The notes under the pieces: model-generated
Seen by the model: the letters and a program-made list of their open reading frames with translations, nothing else
The model's database searches: none
Told to the model about the DNA's origin: nothing
Shown here: positions 13,001 to 26,667 of the stretch, piece by piece
Layout: every line of letters starts with the position of its first letter
How positions within the stretch are numbered: the first letter of the stretch is position 1
Made by a program: the position numbers and the translations under genes
Source of the DNA: Cryptomeria japonica
Lineage: Eukaryota; Streptophyta; Pinopsida; Cupressales; Cupressaceae
Reading direction: 5' to 3'
NCBI RefSeq assembly: GCF_030272615.1
Contig: NC_081414.1
Coordinates: 48,538,501-48,602,500, forward strand
Length of the DNA: 64,000 bases

Positions 13001-13790
13001 CCGAAGTATGCCATGCTATTAAGTTCTATAGTGTATCCTGCTTTATGGTCCCCAAGTGGAAGACCATCTCGTATGCCCAAATAGTCTATGAAATCATCAT
13101 CATTCTCAAATGTGTCTAGTTGTAAAGGTCCTTCTTGGTCCCAATTGATGAGTTGTGGATGAACAAGGGGAAGACCATCGATGTTTTCAAAGTCAATGGA
13201 AGTAATGGTAAAGACACAAGTGTCTTCAGGTATTTCTAGGTAAGTGTCGAGGTCATCGCTAACACTCTCCTCATCTGTCTTTATCGTAAACAAATCCCAT
13301 CACTAGAAGCGCATTCAACAATGGGAGTCCTCACTCTACGCGATTTCGGTCTAGAACCTAGAAACAGGGACTGTTTGGGATCCTCAGAAGTTTTTCCTTT
13401 ATCCTCTACTTCCTTTGTTATGTTTGTTTGACCAACTTTGAATTGCACTCTAAATAACTCTTCTTCTGTGGGTTCACCTGGTTCTCTAAATGTTTTGGTG
13501 AGCTCATAATCATTATAAGATTTATCTGAACCCCATTCCCACTCATTGGAATTAGTGGAATAGCGCCTTTCTTATTGTTGTTGGTCATTTTCAGGGTTTG
13601 AGATCTGTAATGCTTTTGTGGAATTATGGGTTCCTAATCTAAGAGGTATGAAGCCAAGTCCTTTGGAGCACTGGTTTTAGAATGTCAACTCTAGTTGCAA
13701 TGGTTCAATAATTCCTTTCTTTTGTAACCCAAGAGGGCTCTTTACATTATATCCAAATTTTAGCAAGAAGTTGAATCCTTTTCCATATTT
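10082..13790 (-). pseudogene. G1 pol: linker, RT, two RNase H domains, integrase N-terminal half
   Basis: Read from 13790 down. A linker begins YGKGFNFLLKFGYNVKSPLG and an acidic spacer follows (13293-12973). RT runs from about 12652 to 11600: VPVSKPNHNIRICTNFRDIN, a stop after APED near 12273, then MPFGLKNASATYQRAM. The active site at about 12133-12122 reads YVDN instead of YVDD. The first RNase H spans about 11720-11350 (KPLLLYISAIQIALGALLAQQ). A second, Tat-type RNase H begins YFYGSYTQYGVGVGILFITP, whose catalytic FDGS has become FYGS, and reaches NNIAEYEAL near 11105. The integrase HHCC finger lies at about 10580-10430, ending CKQCQIHGD, and the core runs to 10082. It replicates and integrates the element in an active family member. 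At least six stops and two lost catalytic Asp residues mean it is dead. Confidence 0.93.
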
Positions 13791-14760
13791 TGATGGAATC
13801 AGGGATTGTTGAGAGGGGGGGGGGGGTCAATCAGTGATCTACCGGTTAGCAGATTTTTAAACTTAACTTTCAACCACTAGAAGCAAATACTTGAAACTTA
13901 AATGCGAAAACATAAAACAAACAACCACAAGATCATAACATCAATATTTTTACATGGAAACCCAAATGGGAAAAACCACGGTGGGATTTAAACCCACAAT
14001 ATTATTCCACTATGGCCAGTAGCAAAACAATATTACAATATGGGAATGCACAAGCATTCAGTCACACTGCCTAGAGCTCATTGCTCAATTATAATAATCT
14101 GGAAGGTTACAACCCTGAGGGAAGTCTCACTGACTTACAAATTAGTTACAGGGAATGAACTCTGAAATAGCATCTACAATTCTTGGATGAGTTCCAGTTG
14201 AGTGCTAAATATACTGACTAGATCGTCTTCTCTGTTTTGCCCTGTTCTACCCTATTCTCTGTCTCAACGAGCTACCAGATCAAGAATGTGCACGTGAAAC
14301 TGTGCCAAAATGGATTGTTGATCACCTCTCACTCGCATATATTTGCATAGTTCACCAAAAAGATCATCCACACCAAACTTATATACCGACAATCACAAAA
14401 TAGATCATACATCATGTCGACCTGCAAGTGTAACGTGTAGTCACATGTTGGCTTGACCAGATCACCAAAAATAAATATGGATCATGGAAACAATAATAAA
14501 ATGACGTGTCTAAGTTGGCCCAATCATCCTAAACATGATTCAATACACTGCAATCATCGGAAATCTTTCAGACCCAAAAATGCTTTGTTCTTCCTGAAAT
14601 ACCGGTTAATCAGCTACTGGTTAACACCCGCTTCCGGATACGAAGAATTATGATCATCGGATCGAATCTCCATGAAGAGTTGCCATCAATTACAACCGTA
14701 AACCAATAATCAGCCACCCGAAACCACCAGAAACCACCAAAAAAGTGTCAATTTCCAACA
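13791..14760 (-). repeat. A 3' LTR
   Basis: 970 bp. The outer end is set by alignment to the other copy: TGATGGAATCAGGGAT here against TGAGGGAATCGGGGAT at 25700. It contains a run of about a dozen G at 13815-13826, the conserved block ACATGGAAACCCAAATGGG at 13952-13970, and a TATA box on the minus strand at 14378-14388. Confidence 0.88.
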
Positions 14761-14971
14761 ATCTCCCCCTTAGGCATTGATGGCAACACTCGTGAAAAAT
14801 GACTAAGTGTTGAGTACTGTATATCGGTTCAAAATAATCAAAGAATTTCTAAGGCTCCCCCTTAGACAAATAATTCCACTCTTCAATACTATACATTTTT
14901 CACTGTACCTCTCCCCCTTTGACAATAATGCCAAAGATGGGGTGTTGTCCAATATTTATATACAAAGATAT
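14761..14971 (-). promoter_or_regulatory. A polypurine tracts and 3' untranslated region
   Basis: Three G-rich tracts read on the minus strand: AAGGGGGAGAT directly against the LTR (14761-14771), AAGGGGGAG near 14852-14862, and AAAGGGGGAGAG near 14912-14922. The tract next to the LTR is the expected primer for plus-strand DNA synthesis. The outermost one sits in a block also present in B and C. Confidence 0.8.
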
Positions 14972-16190
14972 TCACCAAAAACTTTCCAAATACTTGAAGA
15001 TGTCCGCATAAATAGTCTTCAAAAATCCTAGGTGAGTATCCCACCCACTCTTCAAGTTGTCCAAAACTGTGATGAATGCACTAAATATAGTGGCATGAAT
15101 CTTGAATTTCTTTAGATTAGATGGCACAAACCAAGCCATTTCCTTCATGCAATCTACCTTATTACTCAACATGGTGTCCAACCGAAGGGCAATTAGGTTC
15201 CAGAGCTCACCAACTTTTCTCAAAATTTTGTCCTTGTCTGCTTGGAGCCTTGAGATTTGATCCTTTAGAGCTATAATTCGCCCTTCAACACTTTTGGTTA
15301 AAGTTACATTAGGATCAAAGGACTATGAAATACTAGCAAGCTTTCCCTGGTAAATACCTATCTGCTTGTCTATATCTACAGTTAATTTAGGCAAAATTAG
15401 GGAAGATTTATATAATTTACCACCTTATGACAATGTATGAGAAATAATCTGCAATTTCTTATTTAGTCTCACTCTATCATCCTCAATCATCTTCCAGAAA
15501 GTTTGTATCCTAACATCCTTAAATTTATCAAAAATTTTTTGAGTAGCAAACTTCTCTAAAGAATCAAAATTGGCATTTACACTATTAATTAATTGCAACA
15601 ATATACCAGAGGGGCTATTATTTGAATCTAGCTGTACATTTGGATCCACCTTCTACAAAACGTCTACCGACATCAAAATTAGCTTCTTGTTCTCAGATTT
15701 AGATTTCACCAGATCTTGGCTAGCCTGAGATTGCGCAACAGTTACGAGCATAAGCTTTTCTGTAGGAGACATCTATCCAAGATTCAGTGGACTATCTAGA
15801 TTAATAGGGATTTGAGGTGGGGTCCTTGTAACTGGAGGAGTGACAATTGCTGGATCAACTACTCCTTTGCCTTTGTCTACCTCTGTGACCTTTGCCTCTG
15901 TACTCCCAACATCCTTCTTCTCTCCCTCATCCCCTTTATATTTTGTACTGGTGTTGCCACTTGGTGCAATATCAACCTATTGGGTCTCAGGGGTTGCAGA
16001 GCTATCCACCACTAGAGGGGTATCACCGGTCTTAGCATCAAGTGTAGTGTTACCTTGATCTTTTGGATGATCCTCGGTCTGAGTTTCATCCTTCTAACCA
16101 CCGGAAACACCTTGCTTTTCTTTTGGCTGAGAGGACTTAAATGCATCTTTGTACAGGGGACCATTTTGAATGATTTTTCTCCATATATCC
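14972..16190 (-). pseudogene. A ORF2, C-terminal third (coiled coil)
   Basis: This is the end of the long ORF2, downstream of the gag-only insertion. The frame resumes at 16190 with IWRKIIQNGPLYKDAFK. It passes a low-complexity Pro/Thr/Val/Asp-rich linker, then a heptad-rich tail that includes VEGRIIALKDQISRLQADKD and GWDTHLGFLKTIYADIF near the stop at 14972. Several single stops interrupt it (for example near 16096, 15774, 15424 and 15325). Element B carries a matching tail, ending GWDTCFSFLKTLYANILK. Function unknown; a coiled coil suggests self-assembly. I recognise no enzyme motif. Confidence 0.75.
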
Positions 16191-17446
16191 TGTTGGAACC
16201 CTAAAATTTGCAATTTTTAGAATTCCAAATTCCAAGACAAGGAGCAAGAAAAATTCTAAATATATATATACATATATATATTGAATAGGTACAAGTAATA
16301 TATTTTATATTTGTTGCACAATATGAAACCATAACATAAACACAATAATGGGCATAAAAAATGGAGTGTGAAGCACCAAAGGGGGTATTTACATCATTTA
16401 AAGACCATTTATCCATTATATACCCATAAAATAGCCTTAAAATACCTCTAATATGCCTAAACAACTTGTAAAGTGACAATTAATTACATAAACTAAGGCA
16501 ATTTCGGGATTTGGAATTATTTTATTTAAAAGGGGGGTGTCTTTTCACCCAAAGGGGTATGAAAACCATTCAAACACATATATATGTGTGATGTAAAATA
16601 AAAAGAGGAGAGATAGAAGAGGTGGAGGCAATTTTGTACTTTAAAACTTTTTTATCAAAAATAACCAGTTGCATTTTCTTTCTCATATGTGTTGAGAGTT
16701 AACATATTTTTAGAAGGTAGTTGCTTATGATATTATCTAAAAGTGGATAAGGTTATTCGTGTTCTTCCAGTAAAATTCTGTGTTTCATATTGTAGATTTG
16801 GATCAAAAAGATTTACTCATGAATTGTAATTGTTCCCTGTATTTCTTCCTTGGATGGTCTCTTAAAAGTTAGGGTTAAATCCATTCAAGCAGTTTACAAT
16901 ATAGACATCAAAATAGAGCTCATAAGAAACAGTAACTGACAGACTTACCAAAAGGGGTGGGTTTAAAAATTGTCTCATAAGTTTACACAATAAGTCCTAA
17001 AGAAATATAAGACTCTGTAGCCCAAATAAGAGGAAAGGCACTGGTCATTTGTAAACAAACCCTTTAACCATACCAATTACCCTTTACTTTTAAGCATTAG
17101 GATTAGTAGAGTAGGTATAGTAGGTAATTTAGCCAAAGTGTAACATATATACTTTTACAAGATACATAGATCAATACACACATTTGAAATCAATCTGTTT
17201 AAGAAACTTATGCCATTCTGAGACTAGGAGATATCAGATTAAGACACTAAATCTGCTATAAAAAGCATTAGCTGAAGGAACAACTAGTGAGTAGGTATAC
17301 CCGCCTAGGTCCTGCAAAGCCTAAAGTGAGAGAGTTAGTAACCAAATAGGTTCACTCTATAAGTTGGCCAAGTCAATTGGAGGGTTTGATTATAGGAGTT
17401 GGCATTTCCTTAGAACCTATCCAATCTGTTGATTTGAGACCCAACA
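16191..17446 (+). repeat. Gag-only element 5' LTR
   Basis: 1256 bp. TATA box GCTATAAAAAG at 17255-17265. A short TA tract with one internal C is at 16258-16281. The segment GTAGGTATACCCGCCTAGG lies about 140 bp before the LTR end. Confidence 0.93.
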
Positions 17447-17449
17447 GAA

Positions 17450-17467
17450 TGGCGACTCTGCTGGGGA
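17450..17467 (+). promoter_or_regulatory. Gag-only element primer-binding site
   Basis: TGGCGACTCTGCTGGGGA starts three bases after the 5' LTR. It begins with the TGG that pairs with a tRNA CCA end and resembles the tRNA-Arg-type sites of Ogre/Tat elements. The exact tRNA was not confirmed. Confidence 0.8.
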
Positions 17468-17590
17468 AGAATTATAAAAACTCTGTTGTGGGAGAGAACT
17501 CAAAAGAAAGAAATAACTTATTTCCTCTATGAAAGAGGTGGCGACTCTATAAAAATGAAAATTAAATGAAAAAGATCAGTAGTATTCAGT

Positions 17591-19099
17591 ATGTTTCAAT
17601 ATCCATATTTTTATGAAGAAGCATCTTCAGAAAAGAAATATGCACAGTGGAAACCACAACCACAAAGAGACAGGAATATTCCAAGAAGATTTAAGCCATT
17701 GGATTTCGGTAACATCCCTGAGTATCCAAATGCATTTCCCTATGAGTTGAAGATCTATATGCTGAGGTTCCATGGAGATGAAAGAGAATCACCAATTGGG
17801 CATCTAAAATAATTTTATTGGTTTATTGAGACCTTCAAAATCTACTCAGAAGAAACGATCATGAAATGGTTTGTGCTAACATTGGAGGATGTTGCAGAGC
17901 AGTCATTCAGCTTGTTACCCCCAAAAAGTATCTCATCATGGGAAGAACTTGAGTGGTGGTTCATGGAAGAATTCTATGGTGTAATCGAGGACAACACTTC
18001 AGTCGCTAGCCCTTCAATTGGTTATCCATACCAAAATCAGACTCAATCGGATTATGATTGCGGCAATGCAATCTACAACATAAGAAGAAAGGAAGGTGAA
18101 TCTATAGAAAAATTGATTGGCAGAATAATGGTGACTTATTTCCAAATGCTTGATAATACACAACTTAATTCAGCTATACTGGAGGAATTGATCGTGAGAG
18201 AATGTGGGTCTGACAGTTTGGAATCAGCATGTTCAATTCTTGAAGAATTGAATAAAAAAATACACGATTTGCATGAGACGAGTAACATCAACATAAGAGA
18301 TGCAAATGAAGATGATTATATAGAAGAATTAGTTATCACTTTGGAAGTCCCATCTGATGAAGAAGCAATTGATGATGTTTGTGAGTACAAGTCAGAACTT
18401 GAAGAAATTGTTGCTAACATTGATGAAGAATATTGTACCAGTCATGAGGAGAGTGAATCCATACCTGAGTACCTTGATGATACAATTGATAAAGAGGAGG
18501 TATGCAAATTTGAAAATGGCTTTCAAATGTTTTCAAACCCCTTATGTGATGAAGTGATAGAGGAAAATCATATTCCCTACTGCCATGGTATGTGTGAAAA
18601 GGATTTTCATGTATTCTCAAATCCTTTATATGATGAAGAAAAAATTTCAGACAATATGGACAATACAAACATGTGTGAAGACAACATGGGTAATAATATG
18701 ACTAAGTCACGTGATAAAAGGACCACAAAAGTAAGAGAGTTACAAAAGGAAGGTACATCACATAGAGATAAAATAAAAGGTGAAAAGAAGTACCAGTTAG
18801 ATAATATGCAACATTCCAATAAAATAGAGATGAAGAATATGCGGATACCACAAGAAGCAAACTTTTGTAAAAGTATAAATACCATTTCCTATGGAATAGG
18901 GGATAATGGTAATCCAAGTGAAATAAAGAATCCTTATAAAATAAGGATGGATGATGCATCTTATGACGGGAATTGCCAATCAGGTGATATCACTAATTTC
19001 AAAGTTTTTATACTACTTCATGATGAGAATCAGATGTTTGATAGAGGAAAGAATTGGTGTTCAGTTTTTGGGCTTGAGGCCATCAAAACAGGTCAATGA
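17591..19099 (+). pseudogene. Gag-like protein of the nested element (one in-frame stop)
   Basis: One frame of 503 codons from the ATG at 17591 to TGA at 19097-19099, broken only by TAA at 17810-17812; the frame continues unchanged as FYWFIETFKIYSEETIMKWF. The N-terminal part (PNAFPYELKIYMLRFHGDE) and the block with LLPPKSISSWEELEWWFMEE match the retrotransposon gag fold of Tat/Ogre elements, the protein that packages RNA into particles. The second half is very acidic and contains a duplicated segment around FSNPLCDE and FSNPLYDE. No zinc knuckle is seen. One stop in a 1.5-kb frame, with near-identical LTRs, means it was intact very recently. It may also be readable through the stop. Confidence 0.85.
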
Positions 19100-19179
19100 A
19101 TTAGGCACATGGTCTGCTCTACTAGAATTTTGAATTCTTGCTATGCCCACAAGGGGCATCCATCCCCAGACAGAGCCAC

Positions 19180-20522
<1,343 letters not shown>

Positions 20523-22058
20523 TATCCTCTGTTTCTTTTCTCACTTCTTCCACCTTCCCAATTATTAATCTATTAACCCTGTTCTTGCTTCGAAATTCTT
20601 TCTTATTAGCCTCCTCAATTAGTCTCCTGGCTTCAACATGAGTGATATAGGTACAAACATTTATTAGCTCTCTCTCTTTCATCTCTTTGTCAGTTTTGCT
20701 AGCTATCATTCTCCTTGCATCAACAAGATTGTACAAGTCCTTTGGAATGCTCTTCTCCATCTCAATTAGTGTTTTGCTAAAATTGTGTAATAGTACAACT
20801 TCTTCCTCAACCTTTCTCTTGTCAACCTCATTCAGATTTGCATAACACACTCCAATATTCTTTAGATTGCCATATACAATTATCTCATCAATCAACTGAT
20901 TTGCTGTCAATGAGGGAACATATTCATATTTACCTTATTTGATACCAGACTTAGGTTGAGTTTTGATCTTTCTTTCTCTCTTAGGTCTTCTGGCAGGGGT
21001 AGGATCTGATTTTGCCTTCTTACTCTGTTGGGCTCCACCGGTTTGCGGCTTCCTCACCACTCTGAAAAATTATCCTTTCTTCTTCACTTTTCCTACTTCT
21101 TTATCAGACTCTATTTCAGAAGCTACCAGAGATACTACAACATAGGTATTATTAGGCTTCTCCTTCAACTTCAACAAAACTTTCTCGGATGGGCTAGGTC
21201 CTACAGATTGTGCCACTGGAAAATGAGAAGACTTGGTCTCCTTAGGTTTGACCTTGGAGGGAACCGGATCAACCTTAGGCTTCTTGGTTTCCTCTTTTTC
21301 CTCCTTTTGTACATATCTTTCTCTTGCTTTCTTCACCTCCTCCTGGGTTAATCCCATCTGAACTGCCATCTCATCAGCCATCTTTGTGACTTTCATTTTT
21401 CTGGCAAGTGTAGTGAATTGTCTATGCAATTCAAGGTCTTTCTCCTTGAATGTTCTAAATCTCCCTTCCTTGGGATCCACTGGTTGACTTAGTAAATGTT
21501 GAGCATATGCCTCAAGTGTAATTAAGTCAACTTCATACCCCATGGGCATGATCCATATTGTTTTGGGTTCCACCGCTTCCATTTGGCATTGATCTTTGTC
21601 TACCATGAAGCAAATGGTTTGCTCATACTTTTCAATAATTTCCTTAGGAATCCTCTCTTTTCTTTTCATTGCTTCTTGGAAAGATTTGAAGTATCCCCAC
21701 AGATCAAATATTTGTATTGTTGCATCACCAATTCCCCATAACCCTTCTTTAATCTGCATGGCCACTGGTCTATCATAGGCCCATTAGACCTTGCCTTTCA
21801 CACCGGGTATCTCATTCAAGAAGTATAAGGCCAAGCAAATAAGAAGTGTACCATATTTGAAAATGTGCTCTTTATCTTGCTTAATTTTCTTCAAATTGCT
21901 CAACAACTCATTCAGGAAGGCTAAACACAAGTCATACCTCTTGTCATCTTTCAGCATCTGATAGGCAGAGTAAATGGCAATACCGAAGACAAAGTTGTAC
22001 TTGCTTGACTAATAAAGCTTGTAACCGACCATCATCGATGCAAATTTTACATCATTAT
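20523..22058 (-). pseudogene. A ORF2, middle third
   Basis: Between the two nested inserts. From 22058 the frame reads NDVKFASMMVGYKLY, then a helical stretch with DKRYDLCLAFLNELLSN and LLICLALYFLNEIPGV, then WIMPMGYEVDLITLEAYAQH. A long Lys/Glu/Arg-rich, probably coiled-coil region follows (EEVKKARERYVQKEEKEETK), and the piece ends RKETEDI at 20523. Stops are few (near 22010, 21785, 21069 and 20937). Element B has recognisable counterparts, such as VWIMPMGYEVDEATLDSYAQ and FSKTLIELEKILPKELYDK. I do not recognise a named family; repeat-associated plant 'transposon protein' domains have a broadly similar look. Conservation between two independent elements suggests selection while they were active. 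Confidence 0.78.
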
Positions 22059-23553
22059 TGTTAGCATCACAAAAGGAGATTGTTAGCATCTCAATAAGTT
22101 TGTTGGTATGAGGATATTGAGAAGGTTGTTGGAGATTGTTGATATAATTGAGAAAGGATGATTACTATCTTAATAACATTATTTTGTCATTAATGTCAAG
22201 CAATTGATTTTCTGATTCAGTATGATGTTGCCATATCTTAATGAGTATGTTTTGATAAGTATAAAGATGTCGGTAAGAGACACAAAATGAATGTGAAAAT
22301 AAAAGGGGAATAATAAGTTATTCAATGGGCAACTATTACCGAGTTAGACAGTGATGAGATTATGTTGTTTTGATTGTTTTGATATCCTATATATGAGTAT
22401 TCAAAGACTGAACAAGAAGGAGAAAAGATTTCAAGCTATAGAATTAGTTAAGGCTTGATACTGTTCTATGTTACCAAGCAAGATGCTAGTCGGTAAACCC
22501 TAAGGTTATCACTATCGGTTAAAGAAGGCAGAATATCTACCGAGTAAAGTTCAGTATTTACCGAGTAATAACTGAATACATTGGATGGATAAATACATTA
22601 TTAAATGTAGAATACAAATGAGTTGGATTTTATTAGATTATTGGTATGTCATGCAATAAGTTTGTTGAGGATCTACGACATCGAAAATACAAGAGAAAAG
22701 ATCTACAGTGCAGATTGAACGGTCATAACCTAGCACAAGTTCCAAGGCAAGGTAAAACTTTTTCAGATCAAAGGATACAATGAACCTAGTCATGTTTTAA
22801 GATCTGATGGCTAAGATTGATCATGAGAAATGTGATCAAGGAGATTAAGCGGTTAGGTATTGTTCATAAATAAGAAACTGTTGATGAACAATGCATGTGG
22901 GCAAAATAGAAGAATAGTGACATGACAATAGTGATCACCGAGCAAAGAAGATTGAAGATCTGATTGAAGAATAGACTGAGAAGCCCACCAAGAAGAAAGA
23001 TAAGTCTTATGACAAGATTGTTTTGAGCATATGGAATCTGCTTTAGCATTTCAGAGATGAAGTTGCAGATGTATTTTATTATTGTTATTTATTTTATAAG
23101 TGACAAGAAATCTCTTAACCGAGTGGACTTAACAGTCTTATTTGTAAACCCTCTAGCAAGGTAACATTCTAAATGAGTGTTTGAAATCCTTTGACAAAGG
23201 TCACTTCTAACAAAGTGCAAGACTCTAACAAGTGTGAGGGAAATCCCTTAACCGGGTCACATCTAGCAATGTGTTTTTGTAATCTGTAACTGGATTAGCT
23301 TTTAACTGAGCATACTCTAGAAGGGTATATTTCTTAGTGGGTCCGAAATCCCACAGTGTTTTTTCCCTATTTGGGTTTCCACGTTAAATCTAGTGTTAAA
23401 TGTGTTATAATGTTTTAAGTGTATCTGTTTATGAGTATTGAATGATTTCCAATCATAGTTGCATATCAGTAAAGGCTACTGAGGTTGAATCTGGTGAATA
23501 TATTGTATTGTGAGTTTTTATGATTCACCCCCCCTCTCTCATCTTAACTAACA
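22059..23553 (+). repeat. Solo LTR in A ORF2, plus orientation
   Basis: 1495 bp, from TGTTAGCATCAC to CTTAACTAACA, with the exact duplication ATTAT at 22054-22058 and 23554-23558. Taking it out restores the ORF2 frame (Asp-Ile-Leu-Asp-Asn-Asp-Val-Lys). Near its 3' end it carries the conserved block (about 23345-23385, opposite strand to A, B and C) and the C run GATTCACCCCCCCTCTC at 23522-23538. It therefore belongs to the same LTR superfamily as A, B and C. A TATA-like CCTATATATGAG lies at 22386-22397. No internal region remains. Confidence 0.92.
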
Positions 23554-24087
23554 ATTATCTAGTATATCGCTTATGGTCATAGCTCCGTTGTCAAATTTGG
23601 AACCCATGGTAGCTATCACCGTGTCATTCAACACTTTCCTCAGGCTAGGCACCTCACCAATTTTAGCTAGGCATGTCACAGCTCATATCACCTATTTGGT
23701 AATCTTGTGTGGCCAGTCAAATATGAACTCATCATGAACACGACTAAGAATGTACTGGATCCACTCTACTTTGTTAAACAATGAAAAATAAACAAATTAT
23801 GAAAAACCCTCATCCTATAGAACCTTGTACTCGGGTTTGAGATTTCCCAAACCGTCTGCCAAGTGTTTGTTGTATAGGTCCAACATATCCGCATTTCCAA
23901 GCTCCTTGAGATAACAATGTATGTATGCCCTAATATCTTCATAATGGAGAATGTCATAGGGTACCAATGAGAATGTACCTTTCAGATCATCCTCAACTGA
24001 CTTGAAAGGGTGTTTCTTGAATACAGGTCTGGCCCCATCCTTAATCTTGACCACCAAAGGGGTAGCAATACCAGAAGATGAAGCCAT
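23554..24087 (-). pseudogene. A ORF2, N-terminal part
   Basis: The ATG at 24087 starts MASSSGIATPLVVKIKDG; element B has a matching start, MASSSNVDTPLVVEIKN, at 37137, which supports the choice. The frame continues FKKHPFKSVEDDLKGTFSLV and HYEDIRAYIHCYLKELGN, with stops near 23815 and 23697, then the block around YILSRVHDEFIF, and reaches the solo LTR at 23554. No signal peptide, membrane segment or catalytic motif is seen. Once all inserts are removed, ORF2 totals about 1,100 codons. Function unknown. Confidence 0.78.
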
Positions 24088-24467
24088 TTCAAATGCTAGG
24101 GTTTGCAAAAACTGAAAGCTTGAACAGATAAATACCTTGATTCGCAACCGGGCATTGGAATTCGCTTTAGGATAGCTAAAATCACTAAATCACTTTGCTC
24201 TTCTTCTTTTCTTATCACATTGTGACAAATAAAACTTCAAAATGCACTTTTATCCTTCGAAAACCTATTTTTTCACTATAATAAATGCAACCGATTACCA
24301 TGAGTTTCATGAAGTCGCATACCGGAGCATCAAATCCTTTCTAAAAATTCTGAATAACATTTGCATATCTGATCTAAGCCTTATGCAACCTTCCTTAATC
24401 GATTGCAGATCACCGATGAGGGGGTTCTTAGAATTTTCATGAAGAGTTCCCCCTAAGGCATAAAGCC

Positions 24468-25690
24468 CTAGTTACTAGATGAAGATCTTGCATCGGATTT
24501 GGGTGCAGATCCATTTTCTGCTTTAGATTTATCTTTTCTAACTTACATCTTCTCTTGTTTGTCTTTGATCTTTTCTACGTTCGCTTTCCCCTTCTCATAT
24601 GATTTTCTCTTGTCTAACAAAACCTTGTTCTTGCTTCTGCAATACTTTGCAATGTGGCCGGTTTTGTTGCATGCACGACAAACAACATTTTTCTACATAG
24701 ATCTGAAGTTCAACTATTTTGGTTTCATCCTGCACTGGTTATAGATATGTCCAAACATTCCACAAGCATATAACCTCTTGTTTTGGAAGTTATTCATTAT
24801 TGATCTACACATATTTGACTTGTGACCAAAATTATTGCATATGAAACATTGATCGGTAAAGGTAGGAGCATTATTCATGTTGTTCATTCCATTATTCATC
24901 CTACTTCTGCATTGATTTTCCATATGACCAAACTTATTGGAAGTAAAGCAGCTACCATTGAATTTATGAGCACTAGGCTGTCTTACCAGAGGATTCTTTC
25001 TCTTCTTTTGATGAGGTTTTGCATTGCCTTGTCCAGATCTGGAGGATTCACCTTTCTCAAATCTAATTTCTCGCATGTCCTTTCCATTTCTTTGAATTTC
25101 AAGCATCTCATCAAGCTTTGCTAAGCTAGCTTTGAATTTGTCTTTGTATTCATTGGCAGTAGCAAGTTCATCCCTTAAAGTAGCAATTTGTCTTTCAAGT
25201 TCTTGACCATTATTCCTTGACTGTGTCAATTCAATCTTCAACTGATCATTCTCATAGGTAAGTCTAAAACATTCATCAACTCTTTCTTTCAATTATTGTG
25301 CCAGATTCTCTTCATTCTTTTTCTGATCCTCAATCTCCTTAGTCAACCTCATCACAATGGATTGCATCTCATTCTTCAAAGCAACATTCTCTCTTTCAAG
25401 CTTGTTAACTTCATCAAATTTGCCCTTATATTCCATGATCTTATCTTCTTTCTGCTTCAGACTATCCATTAATTCTTTCCTCTTGTCTCTTGAAGTGCTC
25501 ACTTGATCTTTCAAGTCATTAATGAAATCATCAACAACATTCAGGTTTTTCTTCAAGGTACAAATCTCATTTCTAGCTGCATCAAGATCCTTAAGTGCCA
25601 TACTGAGTTGTCTCTGAAAACCAGAATCTATTGATTTAATCTCCTGGACTTTCCTCAAGTGGTTAAGCTTCTTCAGAGGACCTAGGCTTT
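24468..25690 (-). pseudogene. A ORF1: coiled-coil protein with zinc knuckles
   Basis: Coding begins right at the primer site and reads LKKLNHLRKVQEIKSIDSGF, with no clear ATG before QLSMALKDL. About 230 residues of Glu/Lys/Leu heptads follow (with one stop near 25292), then a basic stretch, then four CCHC-type knuckles at about 24990-24640. The second (CFICNNFGHKSNMC) and fourth (CRACNKTGHIAKYC, other frame) are complete; the first and third have lost one Cys. It ends SSSSN-stop at 24470-24468. Zinc knuckles plus a coiled coil suggest a gag/nucleocapsid-like RNA-binding, self-assembling role. It lacks the usual copia gag core seen in E and C. B ORF1 matches throughout, including the tail. Confidence 0.82.
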
Positions 25691-25697
25691 GATACCA
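25686..25697 (-). promoter_or_regulatory. A primer-binding site (initiator tRNA-Met type)
   Basis: The minus strand reads TGGTATCAAAGC, two bases after the 5' LTR. It matches the copia-type initiator tRNA-Met site. Confidence 0.88.
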
Positions 25698-25699
25698 AT

Positions 25700-26667
25700 T
25701 GAGGGAATCGGGGATCACTCAAAGGGAGGATGAATCAATGATCTACCGGTTAGCAGATTTTTAAACTTAACTTTAAACAACTGGAAACAAATACTTGAAC
25801 TGAAATGCAGAAACATAAAACAAACAACCACAAGATCATAACATCGGTATTTTTACATGGAAACCCAAATGGAAAAAACTAAGGTGGGATTTGAACCCAT
25901 AATATTATTCCACTATGGCCAGTAGCAAAACAATATTACAATATGGGAATCCAAAGGCATTCAGGCACATTGCCTAGAGCTCACTACTCAATTACAATAA
26001 CTTGGAAGGCTACAAACCTTAGGTAAGTCTCACTGAATTAAAAATTAGTTACGGTGATGAATTATAGTGAATGAACTTTGAAATAACATCTACAATGCTT
26101 GGATGAATTCCGGTTGAGTGCTAAATATACTGACTAGATCACCTTCTCTATTTTGCCTTGTTCTCTGTCTCAGTCAACTACTGGATCAAGAATGTGCATA
26201 TGAAACTGTGCCAAAACGGATTATGGATGACCTCTCTCTCACATATATTCACATCATTCACCAAAAAGATCGTCCACACCAAACTTATATACCGACAATC
26301 ACAAAATAGATCATACATCATGTTGGCCTGCAAGTATAACGTGTAGTCACATGTCAGCTTGACTGGATCACCAAAAATAAACATGTATCACCAAAATAAT
26401 AATAAAATGATGTGTCTAAATTGACCCAATCATCCCAAACACGATTCAATACACCACAATCATCGAAACGCTTCCGGACCCAAAAATGCTTTGTTCTTCC
26501 TGAAATACCGATTAATCAGCTACCGGTTAACACTGACTTCCAGATACAAAAAAATTATGATCACCAGATTGAATCTCCATGAAGTGTTTCCATCAATGAC
26601 AACCCTAAACCAATAATCAGCCACCTGAAACCACCAGAAACCATCGGATGAGTGTCAATTGCCAACA
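25700..26667 (-). repeat. A 5' LTR
   Basis: 968 bp, aligned with 13791-14760 along its whole length. TATA box on the minus strand at 26283-26293. The conserved block is at 25855-25890, where it reads GGAAAAAACTAAGGTGGG. Confidence 0.88.

Noticed and set aside
3541-13790. Possible chromodomain after G1 integrase, or an envelope-like ORF
   Set aside because: After the last integrase motif the frame stops at 3541, and nothing resembling a chromodomain or a membrane protein follows.
13805-13811. An earlier candidate for the outer end of the A 3' LTR at TGAGAGG, 13810
   Set aside because: Aligning the two LTRs moves the end to 13791. That position alone gives the exact duplication TATTT and restores the G1 frame.
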